Part shown: positions 51,866 to 63,389 of the stretch, piece by piece
Layout: each line of letters opens with the position of its first letter
Position numbering within the stretch: the stretch's first letter is position 1
DNA from: Phorcus lineatus
Lineage: Eukaryota > Mollusca > Gastropoda > Trochida > Trochidae
DNA length: 64,000 nucleotides
Assembly (NCBI GenBank): GCA_921293015.1
Contig: OV121081.1
Coordinates: forward strand, 75,347,022 to 75,411,021
Direction of reading: 5' to 3'
The notes under the pieces: model-generated
Told to the model about the DNA's origin: nothing
Databases searched by the model: none
What the model saw: only the letters and a program-made list of their open reading frames with translations
Translations under genes and position numbers: made by a program

Positions 51866-51930
51866 ATGGTATAAAAGAGTCTGATGAGTCCTATTTCAAG
51901 GAAGAAACTGGTCTCTCAAACAGGCACCAT
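51866..51930 (+). ncRNA. Candidate type I hammerhead ribozyme (degenerate)
   Basis: The conserved core CTGATGA (51881-51887) is followed by stem II 'gtcc'/'gga' (51888-51891 and 51900-51902, loop tatttcaa) and GAAAC (51904-51908). Stem III would be a 2-bp AC/GT helix with a TG loop, leading to the cleavage triplet GTC (51911-51913), as in the tiny stem III of newt and Penelope-type ribozymes. Stem I pairs GAG (51877-51879) with CTC (51915-51917) and, across an internal loop, ATGGT (51866-51870) with ACCAT (51926-51930). Two defects are visible: a G-A mismatch at the base of stem II (51888/51903) and a T-T mismatch at the base of stem I (51880/51914). Penelope-like elements are known to carry hammerheads, and a Penelope remnant lies 54 bp away, though on the opposite strand. 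Activity is doubtful. Confidence 0.5.
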
Positions 51931-52087
51931 CTTTCCCCTTTCCCGCGGTGTGACCCCTACCGTAGCTCTACGTCCGTAGTGTAGTTTTCGAGGTGTAACA
52001 TTCGAAAGTGTATGTGGGTGAAGAAACTGGGAACAAATTAATGATTAAGAAAAGCGTGCATTCTTCAAGGATTTTTTCAGGTAATCC

Positions 52088-52740
52088 ATAAAGACATTGT
52101 CAATATGTTGGGTGATGACTCTTTTGCATAATCTCAAGTTGCCAAGTGGGTTGCTGATTTAAAACGTGGCTGTCAGAAAAGGATGCCTGATGTGTCTGGT
52201 CGGCAAAGAACCTCCACAAGTGATGTTCAAGTTGATGCTGTACACGACAGACGTGTGACCATTCAACAAATAGCTGAGACACTGGGTACAGTTTTGGATC
52301 GGTATGCTCAGTACTTACTGATGTTCTTTACATGAGCAAGCTCTCTGCACGATATGTGAAAAAAATGTTACCTTGTGACCAGAAACAGAACGCCTTGGCA
52401 ATTCAAAGGACCTTTAGGCTCGATTAAGGGGAGACAGGATTAATGTCCTGAAACGATTAGTGACCGCGGATAAGACGTGGGTATATCACTTTTACCCTGA
52501 AACCAAAAACCAAAGCAAACAGAAAACCCACGAAAAAAGTTCAAGCAAGTTCGATCTGCTGGAAAGGTACTTGCCTCGGGTTTATTGGGGGATATCCAAT
52601 TAAGGGCAACCGTCAAGGCCAGGCGGCAAATGCTGCTCCTTCAGGACAATGTCCCGTTCATACAGCACTGCCTGTCACATCTTGTTTTCTATGTCGGTAT
52701 TCAAACCTTTTGATTTACCGTCGTACATGTACAGAACAAA
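52088..52740 (+). pseudogene. mariner-family transposase remnant
   Basis: The plus-strand pieces, in order, are 'DIVNMLGDDSFA', a stop, 'SQVAKWVADLKRGCQK', 'DRRVTIQQIAETLG' (helix-turn-helix region), then after a frame change 'VLTDVLYMSKLSARYV' and 'KKMLP', then 'LVTADKTWVYHFYPETKNQS', the position of the first catalytic D of mariner enzymes, which normally reads TGDETW. Next come 'QVRSAGKVLAS' and 'LLLQDN', the second catalytic D, then 'FDLPS'. Several stops, frameshifts and deletions remove any chance of function. No inverted repeats were identified. Confidence 0.75.
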
Positions 52741-55408
52741 TTGTCATTTTTTATCTTAATTCGCTTATTTCAATGCATGGTCTCTATTGTATCTACTCAT
52801 GATCAGATAATTAATGAAATGAGGATTCGGGAATTACATCTATGGAAATCTTAAGCCAGTTGTTATGTTGCTGATAGGAACATACACTTATGACAAAGTT
52901 GAAAAATGAGGAACATTTCATAGTTAAGCCATTTCTAAGTACTGTGAAGGCGAAATTTTGGCATTAGTTTCAAACTCATCTTCAAGCAATTGATGATAAT
53001 GACCAACGTCACCTTCAGGGAAGAAATTACGTATTCATAGATAATGTCATTTCATCATTTCTAGAATGCCAAATCATTAAGATACAAACAACAGCAATGA
53101 TATATATGAATAAAACTACAAATGGAGGTCCAATTTTAATAGTTCAGATTTTATGAATGACAGGAGCGTTTAGAAAATCAAATCAAATGTAGATTCTGTA
53201 TGTAACATTAGCGACCAATTTTAGAGTCGATTTGTAAAATGTGCGAGTTAACATGGACACATGTCACTAGTGAACTAATTTGACTCTGATTTGTAGATAA
53301 AAAATACTTTGTGAGAACCTGTAAGTATCCTTTGTCTTATCTATATGCAGCATATTTTGCAGACAATAAAGTGAAGTGACCGTGTTCATTACACGTCTGT
53401 ACAAATCTTATTATTTACAATAATTTTTGCATGAAAATAGGAAATAAAATGGTCACACATAGAAAGCATTAATGTAACTTCTTTTTATATGGACAGACAC
53501 AAAGCCATTCGTGAATCGCGTGCGTGATGTCTTCAAACAGAGTTTTCTCCAAAGTTTCCAGATTAACCTTACCTTTGAAAGTACGTTTTACAGTAAGGTC
53601 CAATACATTAGAACTTCTTTACATCAAAGAATAGATTATTGGGACATTAAGATAAAACGATGATATAAAAAGTTCTAATGCCTCATCGGAACGATTGAAC
53701 ATTTTATTGGTCAATTAATAGTGAACAATAACAATTCTATCATTGAAAAGATGAAAGAAGTGACTCATATTTTTTTAGTTAAAATCTTATACTTAAAAGG
53801 TATTCTACAACAAACCCTAAGACATCATACCGACATGTTAACTTGTTCAAAGTATCCTATCACTTTTGACTATTAGTAACAACGTTTACCAACAAATATG
53901 AACTTGCGTTTTCATTGACGTGATTATTAAGGAAAGTAATTGCATAATGAGATCATGATAACAAAGGTCAGTCAATTAGTCATTGAACATAAAAGCTGAA
54001 AATTGATTTTGCGGCAATAATCTGCAATAACAAAAGTACAGAAATAACATTCCAGTGTAATGATTGGTTACGTATTTTTAAGACATGAATGTATACTCAT
54101 AACATACTATAACATGAACGTAGTTGCAGAAAGAAATGTCTTAAGTTTTAAATCTAGTTATAACTCAACGGATTTTGTGTTGAAATGGTGCAAATATGAT
54201 TCAAATACCTATTTATGTCAATTGGATTTAAATATATTTTAATGGACAAAAGATGATATATTATTCATAAGTTCCATCTATATATATGCAAAGATGTGAG
54301 ATGTTAACTATCTTTGGAAACAACTATCATTGCTAAACAATTACTTATAGAACGTTCTTTATCTTGTGTTAAAGTGAGGGAATTTATAATATCTTCACAC
54401 CATTCCGCTGTTTGTCTTATTGATTAAAAAGGGTAGATTTATGACTGGCAAGATAAATAGAAAGAATAATTATATATAAGTGTAATCATAATGTCATTGA
54501 AGTATATCATTTTCTTTTATTCTTGTATTTATTTACTTTCGTATTTTTCGCCAAATAATACTATACATAAATAATACAGTAAAGAATTTGTTATATTTTT
54601 TTTTATTTTTCTATTAATCTATTTATTAATTGTCTTCCTCACTGATTAGTTCATATACAAATTTATTCAGAATGTTCCAGTTTTAAACATGAGGCTAAAC
54701 ACGTTCTTCACGTGGAAAACACGTTCCCTCCTCAGTACTGAAAAAAAACATATTATAAATTTGTAACTTGGAGTATGCTTTTCATGAAATGTATTTAATT
54801 AAAACATCAATCTTTAGAGTATCTCCTCAACCTCTTTTCTCTCAATTTCCTCAAAATCCTTTTTTCTTTTTTTTTTAAAGTCAGTTTTCCCAACAGAGAA
54901 AAAAAGAATAAAAAGCTTTCGGGCCAAACGGATACCTTCGCATCGACTCAAACTTCATTGGAAGATTTCATAACTTTTTTTCTCATTTAGGAAGATAGTG
55001 CGTTTCGTTTTTCAAACATTCAACCTTTGTTACAATTTCATGTGTCTAGGCAATAGCTTGTCTTTTCAATTAAAAAAATGAAAGTAACTATATAAATTGA
55101 TTTTCAAAGGAAAGAAATATGAAATAGGGGCAAACCTTTTGACAGGATCAAACACTTCCTCTCGCTTTAGAAAAAGCAATATCGTTAATAGTGATAGATT
55201 TTTTATCTTGTTGGACAGATTTTCAATAATCATTTTGAATGTTCACCCTGCTGAACCAGAGGATTTTTGTCATGTGTGATCAGGGTAATAACTTAAAAAT
55301 CAATAGCTACTTGAAATCATAGCAGAAGCTAATAGCATTACATTCGAGATGGATTCCAAATGGTTGACTTATTATTTGCTCCTGTTTAAAATCCGCTGTT
55401 CATATATA
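52741..55408. other. AT-rich stretch; nothing recognised
   Basis: The ORFs of about 60 codons (54060-54242, 55097-55279) show no motifs. There are T-rich and A-rich runs near 54597 and 54870. Confidence 0.5.
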
Positions 55409-55622
55409 CTATCCCAAAAAAGTAACGCATAGGTGATTTTTCATAATTGAAATCGAAATATTTTTATTTGTATTATTTTTATTGTCCAAAAAAGTAATGA
55501 TATTGATGATACTGACAAGTTGCTTTCGTTTTCTTTTCCAAAAATGGATCTTACATGGAAATGTTGACTTTGGTGCAATTACGCACGTGAAAGTTTTGTG
55601 GAAAATGCATGCAGTGTGTGGC

Positions 55623-55631
55623 TATAAAAAG
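55623..55631 (+). promoter_or_regulatory. TATA box of the second Tc1 element
   Basis: TATAAAAAG, 62 bp upstream of the presumed start codon at 55685, matching the arrangement in the intact element at 25094-25102. Confidence 0.6.
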
Positions 55632-55684
55632 GGATGCCGCATTCGGATTTGCCACTTGTTTGGAGATTGATTGTAAAACACTCC

Positions 55685-56695
55685 ATGGTGGCACGTCTTG
55701 ACGCTATAACAAGAAACATCGCCATCGGAAGACTTCAAGCTGGAGAGTCCCAATGTTCGGTGACAGGACGTCTCCACGTTAGCCAGAGCACCATTTCAAG
55801 ACTTTTCGACAGGTTCTTTCAGACCAACACGACAAATGACAGTCCCCGTTCAGGCAGGCCATGTGTCACCACACCAGCTCAAGATCGCTACATCCGGGGC
55901 ATCCATTTGCGTTATCGCACAACTACTGCCGAGAGTACTGCAGGCAACATACCAGAACTGAGAAGAATTTCAAGCCAGACTGTAGGGAACAGCTTGAGGG
56001 AGGATGGATTGAGAGCCAGGAGACCCTACGTTGTCAACGTTCCACGTCGTCAACACCGTGCCAATCGACTTCGTTGGTGTAACACAGTTGGTGTTTGGAA
56101 TCTTCGCAACTAGCGCCTAGTTTGGTTCGGTGATGAATCCAGGTTCCTATTGCGGAGGCGAGATGGCAGAAACCGTGTTTAATGGCGTCGGAACGAACGT
56201 TTTGCCGCTTACTGTGTTCTTGAGGTGGACAGATTTGGTGGAAGCAGCGTTATGATGTGGGCGGCGATATCGTACACTGGTCGCACCAATTTAATCCACG
56301 TTCATGGAAATTTGACGGTCGTACGCTACAGAGACAACATCCTGCAGCCACACCCCCTGCCCGTTATTGACGTCCAATGTGAACTGTTCCAGCAGGACAA
56401 CGCCAGGCCACATGCTGGACGAGTCACTGGAGATTTCCTCGCCAGAAACAACATTAATAAGTTCCAATGGCCGTTTCGTTACCAAGATTTGAATGCAATT
56501 GAACATCTTTGGGATGAACTTGATCGACGTCTTCTTCAGCGTCAACAACAGCCTCAAACTCTACAAGAACTGGCTCTATTTTTGCAGCAGGAGTGGCAGA
56601 CGATTCCAAAACCAACCATATAGCGTCTAATCCAGTCGATGCCAAGGCGGGTGAGAACTGTCATCAACGCACAAGGTGGCCACAACAGATGCTAA
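55685..56695 (+). pseudogene. Tc1-type DD34E transposase with three in-frame stops
   Basis: It keeps one reading frame throughout, 336 codons long and nearly the same length as the intact relative. TAG at 56111-56113, TAA at 56180-56182 and TAG at 56621-56623 interrupt it. The helix-turn-helix (VTGRLHVSQSTISRLF), the SGRP motif and all catalytic positions (GDESRF, QQDNARPH, AIEHLWDE with 34-residue spacing) are recognisable. The start at 55685 is chosen because MVARLDAITRN aligns with the start of the intact protein; an upstream in-frame ATG at 55634 lies immediately after the TATA box. There are no indels that shift the frame, so inactivation by point mutations appears relatively recent. The proteins are clearly related but substantially diverged. 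Confidence 0.9.
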
Positions 56696-57589
56696 CTTTC
56701 TACGGACGTCTGTGAAATATTGTGAAAGCCATATCTAATGTTTTTACGTAATTTCGTTAATTGATATTTCCTTAAATCTGATGTAAAAAATCACACTTGT
56801 AACTTCATTTCCTTTCAATTTATATGCGTTTGAAAATACAAGAATTTCTCCTAACAAATCTGGCTATGCGTTTCTTTTTTTGGATAGTATATATACATAA
56901 ACAAAGGAAAACACAGTGTCTCGGAAACGTCTCTCAATGTGTACAAAGTAACATGTTGAGTTTTTTAGACGATCATGAAGTCAAGTGTTAAGAGCACATC
57001 AGGCTTGTTTCACATGAATATTTTATGCCAGATTATGATTTGTAGTAAAAATCATACTGTATAAGAAGTTAGTAGTAAAATTAAATTATGATTACTCCTA
57101 TATGTTCTATATTCAATTATTTGTTTTCAGGGAGTCTGAAAAACTTTTCTTGATGAGACTAAATCGTTACATGATAAAGTAAGAGGTGTAATAAATGTGT
57201 AATCACTAATCTCGTTTATATCTAAAATTATATCACGTTTTCAATATAACTAAGAATCAAGTGTGTCAACTAAATATTCCACATTACTCATTCCTGAAAC
57301 TCTAATTGTCAACAGAATGAACATATAACTCCCAAGTACGGAATAGTGTCTATAATTTATTTATAACATTTTGCATCTTACATAAAATTTTATGTTCAAA
57401 TAAATACAAAATATACATCTTGAGACCAGGGTGATCATGCTCACTTCTTATGTTTCAGGGTTTTTTCAAGTCCGTCTTTAGTATTTAAAAGGGCAATGAG
57501 CTTGTTTTCTTCAATGTACGTATTTAACAAAGTCGCTGTTGAGACTGAGATAAATTAAGAATGAATAATTTCTGAGAATTGGAATGAAT

Positions 57590-57850
57590 GTTTTTGAAAA
57601 GATAAGATCCTTTCAGAATGTTATTAAAGTGTATTTGAGTAGCAGATTCCACACTGTTCTAACTTGTCAGAAAACTCTTAATTTTACTCACCTCTGATCT
57701 GATAACGTGCATGACTACACATCAATGCTTCTTTGCAAATGACGTTTAGTGTATAGAAATGTCCTAATCACTTTTAAAATAATGATCAGCATTAACACAT
57801 ATCTCATTCATGCCAACTACTTGTGAGACTGGATTCAGCAAGCTCAGATT
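57590..57850. repeat. Diverged repeat, first of three copies
   Basis: 'cctttcagaatgttattaaa', 'gtgtatttgagtagcagatt', 'cagcattaa.aca' and 'attcagcaagc' recur at 58195-58450 ('ccttcagcatgttaaag', 'gtttgtgagtagcagctt', 'cagcattaaaaca', 'attcagcaagc') and partly at 62560-62700 ('gttctgcacgttattaa', 'tgtgtatttgaacagca'). The spacing of the first two is about 600 bp. Confidence 0.55.
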
Positions 57851-58194
57851 TTTTTATCAAATATGTTGTAAATCTATCTGGAATGATTAATTATTTCTAC
57901 TTGTTCAATAAGACATCAACCTTTATAACTGGTTTTACAATGTAAATTCCTTTGTGATACAATAAAGCTATTGTATAAAGAAATGGACTCTCCACTGTTG
58001 AAAACGATTTATCCAAAGGAAGTAGGGTTTGTTAAAAATTATGTATTCGTATGTAATCTGTAATTACTGTTAATCAGTTAATTACCCATGCATTCCTCAT
58101 GTATTGAAAAGTGACCCGAGACTGGACTTAGATTTACCCATTGATAAAAATTGCTGTGGAATTTTAAATTATTGATTTTCAAGACTCGTACAGT

Positions 58195-58450
58195 GTTTTT
58201 GAACAGAAATATGCCTTCAGCATGTTAAAGGGTTTGTGAGTAGCAGCTTCAACATTGGAATTTGCAAGAACACTTTTAATTTCATTTAATTTTAATATCA
58301 TAGCTTGCTTGATATCACATCAAAACTTTATTTCAGATGAGCTTTAAGGTATTAAAGTGCCGTAAGCATTTCTAAAGGAATTACCAGCATTAAAACATTT
58401 AAATTCAGGTGAATCAAACTGTATTCAGCAAGCACATCTTTCAATTGAAC
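58195..58450. repeat. Diverged repeat, second copy
   Basis: Matches 57590-57850 block by block in the same orientation, offset about 600 bp. Confidence 0.55.
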
Positions 58451-59904
58451 ATGCCGTCAAACGAAATGGCTAGAAACGTGAATTATTCTTGTGTACTAAA
58501 GTATCAACTTTTTTAGTTAGAATAATATGATAAGTGAACGAATTTGGTATTAAGGAAAATATGTGCACTTTGTATCAATAATTCATACCTATGAAATATA
58601 TCAATAGCCATGATTCAGAAGTTAGTTTTCCGATTTAAAGTCCATATGTGATTCATCACGCCAATGTAGAAACAAACAACTCAACTGTTTCAAGTGATCT
58701 ATTCGAAGGTGAAGTTCTAAAAATTTATATTCGTCTTATGGTATCACGTGCAGTATATAGCATGTTTCCAAAAGTTAATTTAGATCAAATGATCAGATTC
58801 ATGTCCAAGAACTATTTCTACTATGTCAGCAAAGAACACCCTGTGTTCATGTTATGGTAGCTGCAAACGGGAGTGAGCCCATTATCTAGGTTTCTGTCGA
58901 CAACATTAATTAAATTAATGAATTAAACCTTCTATTCTTTCTTTGTGGCTTAAATGATATCTCGTATGAATATGTTCATTTAAATCAAACACTCAGAGTA
59001 CAACGATCATCTTCGTGGGTATATCAATCAAAGAGTGTTGCTATTGTTGCCGCTACATGTGTTACAAAGCTACAGAACTGCATGTTTGAAAAAAAGAAAA
59101 CCTCTATGAAAAAAAACGAAAACAACTGTTTTCCTCAATGGACTAGAAGCCACTTGTCATGTTGTTCATCAAAACCAAAACTTTAAAGGCACTAGCGCTC
59201 ATCAATATGTCGTAAATACAGCGAATGCACAGATCATTCGATATTGTTAACGAGCGGCAACCAGGTAATCTATCTTCTAAGCTTAAGGTATTACGCAAAT
59301 ATCTACGTATTAAGGTTCAGCCGCTATAGGTTATTCAATAACAATGCTAATGCTAAGATTATGAAATCGGTTAAACTACAGGATTGCTTTAATTAACACT
59401 CCTCAGAGATGCATAATGAGCAGTCAATGAGTCTTTATATTGTTAAGGAGTCCTTTAAAGCCATTTGAGCACGCACGTCTAGTTCAGAGTAACGATTATC
59501 TGCAATGTGACCGTTGACGGAATGACAATACAAATGTAAAGAAGACTTCCTCGTAACTCACCAACTCCACATGTTCCTGGAGATAAAAAGCTGTTAATAA
59601 GCATTTGATATATGCGATTTTTCACAACTTAAATAAGTTCTAAATACCCTTTTTCTCAAATTCTCGAAAATGTTCAGTCTCTTAGTCAGGCTTTACATGT
59701 TCACAAACCATCATATTAAAAGAAATAAAAACAATAACGATATCAATTAACTCTCTGAGGAAAAGTAAACGTTGGAATTTGTTATCATAGTGAAGATCGT
59801 AGTTGTTGTTAAAACAAAACAGAAGCCTGACCTTCGCAAGAGGCGACCATAAAGCAAAACTTGATCTTTTAATAAAATTGACTCTCATCTAACTTTTATT
59901 ACTC

Positions 59905-61538
59905 ATAGATAAAATATACGAGGGTCAAGCGGGTTTCAGGGAGGGATACACAACGACTGATAACATTTTCATACTATATAGCCTGGTTCAAAGATATCTT
60001 AATACGAAAGGTGGGAAATTTTATGCACTGTTTTGTTGATTTTTCCAAGGCTTTTGATTCTGTGCAACGTCAGAAACTATGGGGACTTATGCAAGCTCAC
60101 GGTGTAAGTAATAAAATGAATAACCTGTTACATAGTATATATGAGAGTGTTAAAGTATCTGTGAGAAATAAGAATGAATTGTCTGAGCCATTTATTAGTG
60201 AATTAGGTGTTAGACAAGGTTGTATTTTAAGCCCGTTTTTATTTTCGTTTTTCATTAATGAATTGGCAACTCAAATAAGAAACACATGTACGAACGGGAT
60301 TCAACTTCATCCGGGAATGGTACAATTATTTCTGTTACTCTTTGCTGACAATATTGTTTTATTTTCTAGTACCATTGGCGGTTTACAGAGACAAATAGAT
60401 GAATTAGAGAAATTCTCGAATCAATATAAACTAAGGGTAAATCGAGAAAAAACCAAAATCGTCGTCTTTAAGAAAGGTGGGCAATTATCTAAAATGGAAA
60501 AATGGTATTATCAAGGGAACCTACTTCAAACAACTGATGTATATAACTACCTTGGCATAAATTTCTCTAACACTCTTGCCTGGTCAAAGCACACAAAACT
60601 TACATCAGTGCAAGCAGTCAAAGTTTTAATTGGAGTTTATAAATATATGAGATATTTGGGTGATATGTCTTCAAATACATTTTTTCGATACCAATATTAG
60701 CCCAATTCTTCTTTATGGATCTGAAATATGGGGATTAAGACAATATGAATGTATAGAACGAGTTCATCTATATGCATGCAAAAGATTTCTTGGGGTAAAA
60801 CAGAGTACTTGTAGTACTATGATTTATGGAGAATTAGGTAGATATCCCTTATTTATATATTCCTCTATTAGAGCCATAAAGTACTGGTTAAAATTACAGA
60901 AAATGCCATGTCATAGATTCCCAAAAATGTGTTATGAAATGATGAAACTGTACGACGAAAATGGGAAACGAAATTGGGTGACAGACATAAAAGAATTGCT
61001 GAACAAAACTGGATATGGTTATATATGGAACGATGATAATATTCAATTCCTTACCCAATTTATTTCATCATTTACCCAAAGATTGAAAGATGTGTATTTA
61101 CAATCATGGTCCGAATCATTGCATCTGTCAACTAAATGTTTATTTTACAACCAATGGAAATCTGATATATGTTTTGAAAACTACTTATCAAAAGTTAATG
61201 TAAAAAAATTTCGAGTAGCCCTAACCCGATTTCGTTGCTCATCCCATGAGTTATACATTGAAACTGGTAGATATTCAGGTGTGCCAAGAGAAAATAGAAT
61301 ATGTCAACTTTGTAACAGAAATATTATAGAAAATGAATTACATTTCCTACTTATATGTCCTGTCTATACGGATCTACGAAAAAAGTATCTCAAACTGTAT
61401 TATTATAGAAATCCTAGTGAACGAAATTAAATTTCATTGTTAACAGCTAATAACACATTATTATTACAGAATTTGGCGATGTACATATATTTTGCAATGG
61501 CGTTAAGAAGAAAGATTGTATTAGAAAATAACGGATAA
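59905..61538 (+). pseudogene. LINE reverse transcriptase and C-terminal region, frameshifted
   Basis: The reverse transcriptase blocks, in order, are GQAGFREGYTTTDNIF; after a frameshift near 60030, FVDFSKAFDSV (first catalytic D at 60038-60040); GVRQGCILSPFLFSFFINEL; LLLFADNIVLF, where the expected FADD reads FADN (codon 60350-60352); REKTKIVVF; and YNYLGINFS. A second frameshift near 60685 leads to 'DTNISPILLYGSEIWG' and the long C-terminal part, which ends with a C-x2-C-x9-H-x4-C finger (ICQLCNRNIIENELHFLLIC). The frame stops at 61428-61430 but coding continues in another frame (TANNTLLLQNLAMYIYFAM) to a stop at 61536-61538. Three frame breaks and a changed catalytic residue make it dead. 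The composition is AT-rich like its surroundings, which fits an old insertion. Confidence 0.85.
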
Positions 61539-61597
61539 GTGACTTTATACTCATTATACATGTAATGTGCTACAGGCCTGTGGCCTCTTCAGTACTG

Positions 61598-61618
61598 AAT
61601 AAAGATTGATTGATTGAT
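61598..61618 (+). terminator. LINE polyadenylation signal and GATT tail
   Basis: AATAAA is followed directly by about 3.5 GATT repeats. This marks the 3' end of the element. Confidence 0.75.
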
Positions 61619-61966
61619 ACTCATGACAAATGTATAGAAAATTCATTGATTGTAATAAATCCATGCTCAAAGGATATGTCGACATTCTCAACATCTTGTT
61701 CCCCATCCTCAGGCAATCGCGGAAGAAGAAATGCTTTTGGTATGCTAGAGTCTGGTAGTTTTCCTTGATAATAGTTGGTTGATAGCTTTTAACAAAGCTT
61801 GTATTTCAAAGTCTTCAAACACCCAAATTGATGTTTTTATTATTTTTTAGGAAACCAAATACTAATGATGATACTGTATATTTCGTTTAATTACATGCAG
61901 AATGGCAACTGATATGTTGCAGGATTTCGTATAGCTTTTGTGAAGAATAATTCATGAAAGCTGTGG
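61619..61966. other. AT-rich spacer
   Basis: No feature was recognised between the LINE tail and the direct repeat. Confidence 0.5.
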
Positions 61967-62433
61967 AGAAACAACCCATATTAATGAAACTTTAAGATTC
62001 CCGAAAAGCCGCCCGCAATCTTGGAATAGAGGGATCACTACACAGTTTGCAAATTGTTAATACCTCACATAGTTCGTTACATGTAAATCATAATGATGAT
62101 GACGTCATAATCTTTCAAAGTAAGTATTTTAACAGTGTCTTAGCGCTTCAGCGTCCTTGGTTCAAGTTTTAAACAACAGACAACATTAGTAATGTCGAAT
62201 CACTGTTTTGTAATTGTGAAAAAATCAATATCATAAACTGAATGAGAACTATTCTGTTAATCAATTCTATAAACTGTTATACACAATTTAAATTCAAAAT
62301 CTAAAACTAGGTAGGTGTTAGTGTAAATTACTGCTATTTCATGTTTGTTGTCTTGATTATTTCGCTAATTCATTCAAAACGATTTCGCTGCATGGTTTGC
62401 GGTGCATGCTTTTAACTTGTGAATTTTTAGGAT
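61967..62433. repeat. 467-bp direct repeat, copy 1
   Basis: It begins agaaacaacccatattaatg and ends 'gtgaatttttaggat'. It is repeated at 62923-63389 with a constant offset of 956 bp and no indel. The one difference I saw is 'gccgcccgcaatc' against 'gccgcccacaatc'. Non-coding. Confidence 0.95.
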
Positions 62434-62922
62434 TTTTTGACATTAATATGGACACATTTTCTGTGCAATCTCAATACATCTGAAAGCTAATGATTAACGT
62501 TAGTACGGAAAGCAACACTCACAAATTTCACAAATTCCAATCCATTTTGTATTAAGAAAAGATGCGTTCTGCACGTTATTAATGTGTATTTGAACAGCAT
62601 TTGCACACCGATTAGTATCAATACAAAGTGATTACATTCACTTCTGATCTAATTATATGCTAGAATTCACAAATCTTTTTGCATGTCAAGTACTTTTCCA
62701 AAGACATGCTTTACACAGATATTGATATTTATTATCGGGAATAATCCTCGATTCTCAGTATGTTGGACATAAAGACGAGTTGAGAGATACTCAGGATCTA
62801 GAAATTGACCCCTAGTCTCCATATTTTAGACAAAAGGACTGTATTGAACTCATTCGAAACACAGGAATCGACTATACTTCATTAGTTGAAAAAAATAATA
62901 TCTATGAATGGCTTCCTGATTT
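62434..62922. other. Spacer between the direct repeats
   Basis: 489 bp present once. Bases 62560-62700 resemble the diverged repeat at 57590 and 58195. No gene was seen. Confidence 0.6.
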
Positions 62923-63389
62923 AGAAACAACCCATATTAATGAAACTTTAAGATTCCCGAAAAGCCGCCCACAATCTTGGAATAGAGGGATCACTACACA
63001 GTTTGCAAATTGTTAATACCTCACATAGTTCGTTACATGTAAATCATAATGATGATGACGTCATAATCTTTCAAAGTAAGTATTTTAACAGTGTCTTAGC
63101 GCTTCAGCGTCCTTGGTTCAAGTTTTAAACAACAGACAACATTAGTAATGTCGAATCACTGTTTTGTAATTGTGAAAAAATCAATATCATAAACTGAATG
63201 AGAACTATTCTGTTAATCAATTCTATAAACTGTTATACACAATTTAAATTCAAAATCTAAAACTAGGTAGGTGTTAGTGTAAATTACTGCTATTTCATGT
63301 TTGTTGTCTTGATTATTTCGCTAATTCATTCAAAACGATTTCGCTGCATGGTTTGCGGTGCATGCTTTTAACTTGTGAATTTTTAGGAT
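62923..63389. repeat. 467-bp direct repeat, copy 2
   Basis: Near-identical to 61967-62433. The sequence continues to about 63480 with homology to 29510-29612 that copy 1 lacks, so this copy is in the ancestral right-hand context. Confidence 0.95.

Larger units (their letters stand above)
55409..56887 (+). mobile_element. Second Tc1-family element, ends intact, gene dead
   Basis: The left inverted repeat is CTATCCCAAAAAAG, then TAACGCATAG. The right end is the reverse complement CTATCCAAAAAAAG, then AAACGCATAG. TA dinucleotides flank both ends within a TATATA context, so the exact boundary may shift by a base or two. The length is about 1479 bp. The CAAAAAAG(A/T)AAC core of the inverted repeat is shared with the element at 23840, although the outer bases differ. 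Confidence 0.9.
56888..59900. other. AT-rich stretch with a diverged local duplication; no gene
   Basis: The only recognisable structure is the pair of related blocks listed at 57590-57850 and 58195-58450. Small ORFs (58648-58860, 59682-59888) show no motif. The LINE insertion begins at the right edge. Confidence 0.5.
59905..61618 (+). mobile_element. 5'-truncated LINE (non-LTR retrotransposon)
   Basis: The coding match begins abruptly inside the reverse transcriptase (EGQAGFREGYTTTDNIF at about 59917), so everything upstream (endonuclease, ORF1) is missing, as in typical 5'-truncated insertions. The 3' end has a short UTR with an aGGCCtgtGGCCt stem (61573-61586), AATAAA at 61598-61603 and a (GATT)n tail at 61604-61618. 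Short tandem tails rather than poly(A) are known in several LINE clades. The clade is not assigned. Confidence 0.85.
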
